From: Spirosoma foliorum
GTDB taxonomy: Bacteria > Bacteroidota > Bacteroidia > Cytophagales > Spirosomataceae
Direction: 5' to 3'
Assembly (NCBI RefSeq): GCF_014117325.1
Contig: NZ_CP059732.1
Location: forward strand, 4,539,001 to 4,603,000
DNA length: 64,000 bases
A program made the translations under genes and the position numbers. Of this stretch, positions 45,100 to 52,824 are shown piece after piece (position 1 is the stretch's first letter; the number at the start of each line of letters is the position of its first letter). The notes beneath the pieces are model-generated. The model was not told where the DNA came from. It saw only the letters and a list, made by a program, of their open reading frames with translations, and did not search any database.

Positions 45100-45181
45100 A
45101 GTTATAGAGTTGTAGAGTCATACAGTTATAAAGTTAGCTGGCGCCAAAACTCTACAACTCTATAACTTTACAACTCTACAA
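45100..45181. repeat. Word-arm palindrome C5 with core TAGCTGGCGC
   Basis: Arms AGTTATAGAGTTGTAGAGT (45100-45118) and 45149-45167 are exact complements (19 bp) and the right side continues with further ACAACTCTACAACT words. The core TAGCTGGCGC is at 45135-45144. It starts 2 bp after the kup stop and ends 3 bp before the epimerase ATG. Confidence 0.8.
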
Positions 45182-45183
45182 CT

Positions 45184-46245
45184 ATGAAATTATTAATTAC
45201 CGGCGGGGCCGGATTTGTTGGCTCATCGCTCGCTATTTCACTCAAACAGAATTATCCTGACTATCAGATCTTTGCACTCGATAATCTTAAACGACGGGGA
45301 TCTGAACTAAGTTTGGCTAGGCTAAAAGCGGCAGGTATCGAATTTATTCACGGCGACATCCGAAATAAAGAAGATTTCGATTCCCTACCCGCTATCGACA
45401 CGGTAATTGAAGCCTCTGCCGAACCATCGGTACTGGCTGGTCTGGATGGAACGCCCGATTACCTCATTAACACCAACCTGTTTGGTACAGTCAATTGCCT
45501 GAACTACGCGCTGAAGCATAAGTCCAATTTTATTTTCCTGTCGACCAGTCGCGTTTACCCGATCAAAACCATCGAAACCCTTAATTTCGAGGAAGCCGAT
45601 ACACGTTTTGTTCTCACTGACGCTCAGCCTGTTCCGGGTGTTTCCTCGAAGGGTATCGCCGAAGATTTCCCGCTCACAGGGGCCCGGTCTCTTTATGGCA
45701 CTACCAAGCTGGCGTCGGAACTGTTGATTCAGGAATATAATGAGTTTTACGGCTTGAAAACGGTAATTAACCGCTGTGGTGTTATTACTGGTCCCTGGCA
45801 AATGGGCAAGGTCGATCAGGGCGTTATGGTTCTCTGGATTGCCAAGCACTATTTCGAGCAGAAACTCTCGTATATTGGCTATGGTGGCACGGGCAAGCAA
45901 ACTCGCGACATGCTCCACATCGCCGATCTTTACCGCCTGATTGACTGGGAATTACACAATCTGGATAAAGTAAACGGCGAAATCCTTAACGCGGGCGGTG
46001 GTATAGAAAGCAGCGCGTCGTTGCAGGAACTGACCAAAATCTGTCAGGAAGTAACCGGCAAAACCATCCCTATCACCGAAGTGCCCGAAAACCGAGCCGC
46101 CGATATTCGCCTTTACATTACGGACAACACTAATGTCACGAAACTGACCGGATGGAAACCCCAACTTGGTGTTCGCGAGATTGTGAGTGATATTCACGAC
46201 TGGCTCAACGAAAACCGAGCCGCTCTGGAGCCTATTTTGAAGTAG
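45184..46245 (+). CDS. NAD-dependent nucleoside-diphosphate-sugar epimerase/dehydratase
   Basis: 353 residues, extended SDR. TGGAGFVGSSLA (GxxGxxG) binds NAD; DNLKRRGSEL follows as in CDP-paratose/tyvelose 2-epimerases; the catalytic Y-x3-K is in SLYGTTKLASE; STSRVYPI and RCGVITGPWQMGK are substrate-site segments. It probably makes a surface-glycan sugar, with a CDP-linked substrate possible but not shown. A rho-independent terminator lies 26 bp downstream. Confidence 0.88.
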   Translation: MKLLITGGAGFVGSSLAISLKQNYPDYQIFALDNLKRRGSELSLARLKAAGIEFIHGDIRNKEDFDSLPAIDTVIEASAEPSVLAGLDGTPDYLINTNLFGTVNCLNYALKHKSNFIFLSTSRVYPIKTIETLNFEEADTRFVLTDAQPVPGVSSKGIAEDFPLTGARSLYGTTKLASELLIQEYNEFYGLKTVINRCGVITGPWQMGKVDQGVMVLWIAKHYFEQKLSYIGYGGTGKQTRDMLHIADLYRLIDWELHNLDKVNGEILNAGGGIESSASLQELTKICQEVTGKTIPITEVPENRAADIRLYITDNTNVTKLTGWKPQLGVREIVSDIHDWLNENRAALEPILK

Positions 46246-46271
46246 TTGTCCCCTTTTGGCAAGACTTTATC

Positions 46272-46305
46272 GCCCCTGATTCATACCAGAATCGGGGGCT
46301 TTTTT
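46272..46305 (+). terminator. Intrinsic terminator after the epimerase gene
   Basis: GCCCCTGATTC (46272-46282) pairs with GAATCGGGGGC (46289-46299) using one G-U pair, loop ATACCA, followed by six T. It also lies just beyond the converging DUF4249 gene end. Confidence 0.9.
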
Positions 46306-46310
46306 GTGGA

Positions 46311-47582
46311 TTATTCTTGCCAGCCATCCGGTTTAAATGGGGTTTTTGTGTTGCTGGGAACGCAGAGCGCTTTAGGAGGGCGCAAGGGCAAGGGAGCAAT
46401 GCAAAATTTAGCCGCATCGGGTTCTGGAATAGGCGGGCGGCCATTCTGTGCATAGAACAACCCGGGGTATGTGCCAGTAGCGTCTTTGCGATCAATCCAG
46501 TAACGTTTTGCGGAAGCTGCCGCTGCGGTGAAATACCCAACAACTTTTTCTCTGGCATTCGCTATGTTGCGAACGTTCCCAACAAGGGCCGACGGGGGCG
46601 TGTCGGTCAGACCACCCGTGTTTTGCGTCTGTTGTTGAAATAACAAAAAGAATCGGTAGGCATCGGCGGTTAGTGCTAATTGCCGAATTTCAACCAGACA
46701 CCCCTCTTTCTGATAAAAAGGAATCTGGGCAACCCGGCGTCCTGTCATAGTCCCTCCATTACTAAACTTATCATCGAATACATCGATCGCATGACTATAT
46801 AGGATTTCCCAGCACTGAGTCCGGCAGTTATAATCGTATACAAAATATAGATTCTGTCCGCCATAATTGTATTCCGGCATTGTGATTTCGGGTGGCGAAA
46901 AACAATCCTCATAAAGCTGGTTACCACCTACATAACAGTTTGTACCAACCCCTTTACCTACTATGTTGTATTGCGCATATTCCCCCTGAACACAGGACTT
47001 ACACCAATCCTGTTTCTCCCATAATTTCCAGTCCCAACGGTAGTAATTATGTTGATCGGCGGGGTCTTTAAAATCGATTGATATATCATGAGCAGCGGGG
47101 TAAATACCATTCACTTTGGTAGTCAGACCCGTCGGGTTGAATTGGGCTTTTATGGCGTCAATAGGCGGTACGGACTGCATGATTTGTTGGGTCGACAGGT
47201 AGTGTGTTCCATCACTCAGGGTAATCCTGAGTTGATAAGCATGGCCGATCTGCCCTCTAAAATCGCCGGGTAGCTGGTAGGTGCCAGCCACCGTTTCATG
47301 GCAGGCAATTACTTGCGCTGAGTCGACCACGACTTCAACTAATGCTTTTGTAATGGGCAGGCTACCGAATCGTCCGGTGAGCCGATCTGCTTTGGAGCGA
47401 TTCAGTAAAATCTCCTGAGGTTCAGCCAAATTATTGATCGTGCCATCCACAACCAGTACATCTACCGTACCAAATAAGGAAAGATCTTCGGGATCGACGC
47501 AGGCCAATGGGATCACGATCAGTAAAAACAGGCTTAGCAACGTGGCCAACAAGCGTATCCTTGAAAAGAATGTAGTCATCAT
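46311..47582 (-). CDS. DUF4249 lipoprotein, paralog 1
   Basis: 423 residues. Signal with lipobox LLIVIPLAC (Cys at about 28) followed by VDPEDLS. Conserved blocks shared with five other genes here: LVVDGTINNLAEPQEILLNR, HETVAGTYQLPGDF, GQIGHAYQLRITLSDGTHY, YYRWDWKLWEKQDWCKSC, CRTQCWEILYS and the C-terminal KTPFKPDGWQE. DUF4249 proteins are Bacteroidota surface or outer-membrane lipoproteins that accompany TonB receptors; their function is unknown. Last gene of a five-paralog minus-strand run behind the receptor at 55221. The paired Cys (WCKSC, CRTQC) suggest disulfides. Confidence 0.88.
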   Translation of the reverse strand: MMTTFFSRIRLLATLLSLFLLIVIPLACVDPEDLSLFGTVDVLVVDGTINNLAEPQEILLNRSKADRLTGRFGSLPITKALVEVVVDSAQVIACHETVAGTYQLPGDFRGQIGHAYQLRITLSDGTHYLSTQQIMQSVPPIDAIKAQFNPTGLTTKVNGIYPAAHDISIDFKDPADQHNYYRWDWKLWEKQDWCKSCVQGEYAQYNIVGKGVGTNCYVGGNQLYEDCFSPPEITMPEYNYGGQNLYFVYDYNCRTQCWEILYSHAIDVFDDKFSNGGTMTGRRVAQIPFYQKEGCLVEIRQLALTADAYRFFLLFQQQTQNTGGLTDTPPSALVGNVRNIANAREKVVGYFTAAAASAKRYWIDRKDATGTYPGLFYAQNGRPPIPEPDAAKFCIAPLPLRPPKALCVPSNTKTPFKPDGWQE

Positions 47583-47600
47583 GGCATTATCTCAATTCAT

Positions 47601-48935
47601 TTAATTCTGCCAACCCTCTGGTTTATAAGGCGTTTTACTATCGCTGGGCACACAGATGGCCGTTGGCGGGCGAGGAGGAGCGTTAAACAATTGAAGCACG
47701 GGTGCTCCCGGCAAGGAAGGTTCGGGTTGAGGTTGACGCAGATTCAGAGCAAAAAATAACTCGGCACCCGGTAAACTGGAGTAGCCTCCGGTATTGCCTA
47801 ATGACAAGCCAGAGGCATCTTTCCGATCGAGCCAATAACGTTTCGTAGCGACGGCTGAGACCGAGAAATAACCTACCACAGCTTCGTGATTATTAGCCAG
47901 ATTGTGAACATTGCCCGCTAAAGCCGACGGGGGCGTATCAGCCAGGCTGCCCGTATTCTGGGTCTGTTGCTGAAACAATTTAAAGTATCGGTAGGCATCG
48001 GGCGTTAGTGAGCTTTGGCGAATTTCAACCAGGCCGGGATTGTGGTCATAGAAAGGAATCTGCGCTACTTTTTTGTTGACTAGCAAGCCGCCATTCGTGT
48101 ACTGATCATCGAAGAGGTTGAGATCGTGACTATAAATTATCTCCCAACACTGAGTTCGGCAACTGTAGTCATACGTATAGCCGGGTACTGGATTTCTTTT
48201 GGAAGGAACGGGCGGTGCAAGCTCGTAATAACAGTCTTCCAGCAACTGGGTATTGCCCGATATGTAGACATAAAAGTAATTGGGCGGATCAGGCGTAAAG
48301 TATAAAACTGGTGTGATATCTCCATAGATCGCATAGACACCCTGATAGCAGGATCGGCACCACTCCTGTTTTTCCCAGAGTTTCCAGTCCCAGCGGTAGT
48401 AGTTGCGCGTCTGGGCCGGATCCATGAAATCAACGGAAAAGTCGTGTCCCGATGTAAATGATGCATTTATCGGCGGAAAAATGCTTTTCGGGTTAAACTG
48501 AGCCGTAACCTTGTCAATGGCAGGCACAGACTGAATTACCTGTTGATTAGACACATATTGCGTACCATCACTCAGCGTGAATCTCAATTGATACGCATGG
48601 CCAATCTGCCCTTTAAAATCGCTGGGTAGCTGATAACTCCCATCGACCGTCTCATGACAGGGCACGATCTGAGATGAGTCAACCATTATTTCAACCGTTG
48701 CTTTGGTGATGGGGCGGGTACCAAATCGGCCTGTCAATGGATCTGATTTTGAGCGATTGAGTCGGATAATCTGTTCTTCGGCCAGGTTGGTAATCGCTCC
48801 GTCTACAACAATAATATCGACCGTTCCGCGCAATGTAATATCCTCCGGGTCAACGCACGCCAGTGGTACCGTGACCAGCAGAAACCAGCCCAGCAACCCG
48901 AAAAACGGTTGAAACGATGAACGAGTGTGAATCAT
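47601..48935 (-). CDS. DUF4249 lipoprotein, paralog 2
   Basis: 444 residues from MIHTRSSFQPFFGLLGWF; the frame opens at 48944 but the MIHT start is shared with paralog 3. The lipobox is LVTVPLAC, then VDPEDITL. It carries QLPSDFKGQIGHAYQLRFTL, the WCRSC and CRTQCWEI cysteines, and ends SDSKTPYKPEGWQN. The signal region is almost the same as in paralog 3 (SFQPF-GLLGWFLLV), pointing to a recent tandem duplication. Separated by 18 bp from paralog 1. Confidence 0.88.
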   Translation of the reverse strand: MIHTRSSFQPFFGLLGWFLLVTVPLACVDPEDITLRGTVDIIVVDGAITNLAEEQIIRLNRSKSDPLTGRFGTRPITKATVEIMVDSSQIVPCHETVDGSYQLPSDFKGQIGHAYQLRFTLSDGTQYVSNQQVIQSVPAIDKVTAQFNPKSIFPPINASFTSGHDFSVDFMDPAQTRNYYRWDWKLWEKQEWCRSCYQGVYAIYGDITPVLYFTPDPPNYFYVYISGNTQLLEDCYYELAPPVPSKRNPVPGYTYDYSCRTQCWEIIYSHDLNLFDDQYTNGGLLVNKKVAQIPFYDHNPGLVEIRQSSLTPDAYRYFKLFQQQTQNTGSLADTPPSALAGNVHNLANNHEAVVGYFSVSAVATKRYWLDRKDASGLSLGNTGGYSSLPGAELFFALNLRQPQPEPSLPGAPVLQLFNAPPRPPTAICVPSDSKTPYKPEGWQN

Positions 48936-48956
48936 AACGAGCATTTTTAGTGTGTC

Positions 48957-50276
48957 TCAATCTCGCCAGCCTACTGGCTTAGCTGGCGTTTGGCTTTCCT
49001 TTGATTCACAAATGGCGGTGTACGGTCGGGGATGTAGTGGATTTTCAAAGATTTGTATTTCAGGAACAGTGGGTGGCGAAGGCTCTGGTTTAGGCTGGCG
49101 TTTATTAATAGCAAAAAATAATTCAGCGCCCACCAGACCAGAATACCCACTGGGGTCAGTAGCACCTAAGGGTAAAACAGTAGTATCTTTCCGATCCAGC
49201 CAATAACGTGTAGCTGCTACAGCAGAGGCAGTGAAATAACCGACTATCCCTTCTTGATTATTGGCTAGATTGTGGACGTTCCCCGCCAGAGCAGCCGGGG
49301 GCGTATCCGTCAGGCCACCCGTTTTCTGTGTCTGATCCTGAAGCTGTTTATAATATTGATAAGCAGCCGGATCGAGAGCAGCCTGCCGAATTTCGACTAG
49401 ACAAGGGGCATGTTGATAGTAGGGAATTTGGGCCACCTTCTGACCAGCCAGTAATTTTCCATTGGTATAGTCATCGGCAAAGACGTTTAGATTATAACTG
49501 TAAAAAATGGCCCAACACTGAGTACGACATTGATAGTCATAGACGAAAGGACGGTCAATGACTGGCTGACCGGGCTCAAAAGGCGGATAAAAACAGTCTT
49601 CAAACAAAGAGTCCCCAGCAGACCAGTACCGAATACCACCCGGCGAGTAGTGTTTAATGACATTGTTTATTGAGTAAACTCCATTTTGGCACGTACGGCA
49701 CCAGTCCTGTTTTTCCCACTGCTTCCAGTCCCAGCGGTAGTAATTGCGTTCGTTAGCGGGGTCCTGTGTGTCGAGATAAAAATCATGAGCCGCCGTATAG
49801 CCGCCTAACTCTGTACTCGTCAGGCTAGATGGGTTAAACCGAGTGTAAATTCGATTAATCGGCGGAACAGCCAGCATCACTTGTTGCGTCGATTGATAGT
49901 GAGTGCCGTCGCTGAGCGTAAACCGTAATTGATAGGCATGGCCAATTTGCCCTTTAAAATCGCTGGGTAGTTGGTAGCTACCGTCTACGGTTTCATGGCA
50001 GGCAATAACGACCGTCGAATCCATGACGACTTCTACCGTTGCCTTGGTAATAGGCGTTGTGCCGAATCGACCCGTGAGCGGATCAGCCTTTGAGCGATTG
50101 ATTTTGATTATCTGAGGTTCAGCCAAGTCTGTAAGCATACCATCCACAACCAGAATATCATTCGTACCACGCAGGAGGATATTCTCCGGATCAACGCAAG
50201 CCAGTGGTACCATGACTAGCAGAAACCAGCCCAGCAACACAATAAACGGTTGAAACGATGAATGAGTGTGAATCAT
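48957..50276 (-). CDS. DUF4249 lipoprotein, paralog 3
   Basis: 439 residues from MIHTHSSFQPFIVLLGWF; the frame opens at 50300 overlapping the upstream stop, but the MIHT start matches paralog 2. Lipobox LVMVPLAC, then VDPENILL. The core blocks ILVVDGMLTDLAEPQIIKIN, QLPSDFKGQIGHAYQLRFTL, WCRTC and CRTQCWAIFYS are all present, ending KESQTPAKPVGWRD. Middle region (VIKHYSPGGIRYWSAGDSLF) is unlike its neighbours, as expected if a variable insert meets a different ligand. Confidence 0.87.
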   Translation of the reverse strand: MIHTHSSFQPFIVLLGWFLLVMVPLACVDPENILLRGTNDILVVDGMLTDLAEPQIIKINRSKADPLTGRFGTTPITKATVEVVMDSTVVIACHETVDGSYQLPSDFKGQIGHAYQLRFTLSDGTHYQSTQQVMLAVPPINRIYTRFNPSSLTSTELGGYTAAHDFYLDTQDPANERNYYRWDWKQWEKQDWCRTCQNGVYSINNVIKHYSPGGIRYWSAGDSLFEDCFYPPFEPGQPVIDRPFVYDYQCRTQCWAIFYSYNLNVFADDYTNGKLLAGQKVAQIPYYQHAPCLVEIRQAALDPAAYQYYKQLQDQTQKTGGLTDTPPAALAGNVHNLANNQEGIVGYFTASAVAATRYWLDRKDTTVLPLGATDPSGYSGLVGAELFFAINKRQPKPEPSPPTVPEIQIFENPLHPRPYTAICESKESQTPAKPVGWRD

Positions 50277-50296
50277 AATGGGCGTGTTAACCTGTC

Positions 50297-51478
50297 TCAA
50301 TCCTGCCAGCCTATTGGTTTGACCGGTGTTCGCGTCTCACTGGACACACATACGGCCAGGGGCGGACGATAACGGCCATAATAACTCGGTTCATTAACCG
50401 GATCGTGCCCATTAAGCGCCTGAAATAAACCCGGTGTAAAACCAGTAGCATCATTCCGGTTTAACCAGTGCCGCACCGCCGACACACTCGACGCGCTGAA
50501 GTAGCCCACTACGGGCTCATTCTTCTTGATTACGTTATAAATATTCCCTATCAACAGAGCGGGCTGAGCGCCAGCCACACCACCTGAATTTTTGGTTTGC
50601 TCATTTAACTGGTTGAAATAGGTATAAGCCTGTTTTGTCAATGAAGTCTGCCGAATCTCGACCAGGCAATGCTCTTTTGAATAAAGAGGAACCTGAGCCA
50701 CCCTCAGTGCTTTAACGGCATTCCCATTGGTGTACCGATCATCGAATACCGTCAGGTCGTTACTATAAATAATTTCCCAACACTGGGTCCGGCAATTGTA
50801 GTCGAAGTTCGGATAGGAAAACTGCTCATTAACGCAATCTTCGATCAACTTACCCTGATCATTTGTGATTTGGTATCGGCCATCTCGGCAACTCCGGCAC
50901 CACTCCTGATGCTCCCAATCTTTCCATTCCCACCGGTAATAATTGGTTTGATCGGCCGGGTCAGTAAAATCTACGTAAAAATCATGAGCCGCCGTATACA
51001 CGTTATTCAATCGCTGTGTTGAACTCAGGCTACGTTCATTAAACTGGGCGCGAACCTGCGTAATTGGCGCAACGGGTTGCAACACTTCGGTGGTCGATTC
51101 ATACTTCGTATCATCACTCAACGCAAACCGAAGCTGATAGGCATGGCCAACCTGGCCTTTAAAATCGCTGGGTAGCTGATAGCTCCCGTCCTCGGTTTCA
51201 TGGCAGGAAATAAGGGTCGATGAGTCAACCACTACCATTACAGTCGCTTTGGTAACGGGTACAGAACCCGGCCGCCCTGTAAGCCGATCAGCCTGCGAGC
51301 GACTGAGCCGAATAACCTGTTGCTCGGCTAAATCGGTAATCGTCCCGTCGACAATGATGACATTGAGTGAGCTGTTTACCGTTGTTTCGACTGAGTCAAC
51401 GCAGGAAACTACGATGAACAGAAGAAGCCAACTGGTCAACAGAAAAAACCGACGAAGTGATGAAACAAAGACATTCAT
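50297..51478 (-). CDS. DUF4249 lipoprotein, paralog 4 (shortest)
   Basis: 393 residues, shorter than the others by 30-50. Lipobox near WLLLFIVVSC (Cys about 26). Blocks NVIIVDGTITDLAEQQVIRL, QLPSDFKGQVGHAYQLRFAL, WCRSC and CRTQCWEIIYS remain. The shortening is in the middle (RDGRYQITNDQGKLIEDCVN), where others have a longer insert with extra aromatic residues. Ends ETRTPVKPIGWQD. Same strand and spacing as its neighbours. Confidence 0.88.
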   Translation of the reverse strand: MNVFVSSLRRFFLLTSWLLLFIVVSCVDSVETTVNSSLNVIIVDGTITDLAEQQVIRLSRSQADRLTGRPGSVPVTKATVMVVVDSSTLISCHETEDGSYQLPSDFKGQVGHAYQLRFALSDDTKYESTTEVLQPVAPITQVRAQFNERSLSSTQRLNNVYTAAHDFYVDFTDPADQTNYYRWEWKDWEHQEWCRSCRDGRYQITNDQGKLIEDCVNEQFSYPNFDYNCRTQCWEIIYSNDLTVFDDRYTNGNAVKALRVAQVPLYSKEHCLVEIRQTSLTKQAYTYFNQLNEQTKNSGGVAGAQPALLIGNIYNVIKKNEPVVGYFSASSVSAVRHWLNRNDATGFTPGLFQALNGHDPVNEPSYYGRYRPPLAVCVSSETRTPVKPIGWQD

Positions 51479-51498
51479 AACGAGGGCATTTTGTTCAC

Positions 51499-52812
51499 TT
51501 AATCCCGCCAGCCTTCGGGTCGGTTTGGCGTTCTACTGTCGCTCGGTACACATAAAGCGGTTGGGGGCCTTATCCCTCCACCTAAGATGGTGAAGTTCAA
51601 ATAGGCTTCAACCGTAGGTAGTGCTCGGTGAAAAGCAAAAAATAATTGTTGCTCCCCCGGTACCGGAAACGTCACTTTGGGGCCTGGATCATAATATGTG
51701 CCACCATAAGCGATACCCGTAGCATCTTTTTTATCCAGCCAATAGCGAACCGACGAGATAGCCCCAACGGTAAAATAGCCGATGACCTTTTCCTGCGGAT
51801 TGGCTGTGTTATGAACATTTCCAACTAAGGCTGCCGGCTGTCCATCGGCCAGCCCACCGGTATTCTGCGTCTGCTCTTGTACTGAACTAAAATAGCGGTA
51901 TGCATCGGCTGTCAGGCTGCTTTGACGAATCTCTGCCAGAGCAGGGTTCTCTGTGTAGTACGGTATTTGCCCTACGTTACGACTCGCGATAAGTCCTCCG
52001 TTGCTATACGCATCAGAAAATAGATTAATTTTCGAATTTGGTATGATGTCCCAGCATTGGGTTCGACAAACATAGGAGTTGATAAAAAAAACAGGGAGCG
52101 ATGTATAATTTCCACCAAAAAGAGATGGCGAGGGAGCCTCAAAGCAACTCTCGGAGGGTTCCGGCTGAGTTTGATAAATAAGGATATTGGGATAACTGCT
52201 AACCATCTTGAGCTGGTTGGTCATGTAATATCCCCGATTACAACTCTGGCACCAGTCTTGCTTTTCGTAGAGGCTCCAGTCCCAACGGTAATAATTACGC
52301 TGATTCGCGGGGTCCTGAACATCCACCACCACATCAAATCCAGATCGAAACTCTTCGAGCAAGCCTGTATTAGCTGGTAAACTGGTAAGGCTGAATCGAA
52401 GTGTAACTTTGTCAATCGGTGGCACGGGTTGCATAAGTTGCTTTGTAGACAAATATTGCTTTCCATCACTGAGTTTAAAGTGGAGTTGATATGTATGCCC
52501 CACTTTCCCCCGGAAATCAGAGGGGAGTTGATACCTGCCGTCTATTGTTTCATGACAGGTAATCACTTGTGTCGAGTCAACAATCACTTCCACAGTCGCT
52601 TTCGTAATCGCCTTGAATCCCGCACGACCCGTTACCGAATCGGTTTGGGCACGATTAAGCTGGATCAATTGGGGCTCGGGTAAATTATTGAGTATGCCAT
52701 CCACAACAATGATGTTTGTGTGCTGAGGAAGATTTATGTCAAGGCGATCAACACAAGCAGTCAACAGTAGGCTATTCAGAAAAATGAAACCGGCAATGAC
52801 AAGTACACGCAT
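51499..52812 (-). CDS. DUF4249 lipoprotein, paralog 5
   Basis: 437 residues. Lipobox LNSLLLTAC (Cys about 20), then VDRLDINLPQ. It diverges most in the N-terminal part but keeps NIIVVDGILNNLPEPQLIQL, QLPSDFRGKVGHTYQLHFKL, WCQSC and CRTQCWDI. Ends SRTPNRPEGWRD. It is the paralog nearest the TonB receptor (12-bp gap to its stop), and probably its original partner. Confidence 0.87.
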   Translation of the reverse strand: MRVLVIAGFIFLNSLLLTACVDRLDINLPQHTNIIVVDGILNNLPEPQLIQLNRAQTDSVTGRAGFKAITKATVEVIVDSTQVITCHETIDGRYQLPSDFRGKVGHTYQLHFKLSDGKQYLSTKQLMQPVPPIDKVTLRFSLTSLPANTGLLEEFRSGFDVVVDVQDPANQRNYYRWDWSLYEKQDWCQSCNRGYYMTNQLKMVSSYPNILIYQTQPEPSESCFEAPSPSLFGGNYTSLPVFFINSYVCRTQCWDIIPNSKINLFSDAYSNGGLIASRNVGQIPYYTENPALAEIRQSSLTADAYRYFSSVQEQTQNTGGLADGQPAALVGNVHNTANPQEKVIGYFTVGAISSVRYWLDKKDATGIAYGGTYYDPGPKVTFPVPGEQQLFFAFHRALPTVEAYLNFTILGGGIRPPTALCVPSDSRTPNRPEGWRD

Positions 52813-52824
52813 ACTATTGAGCGA

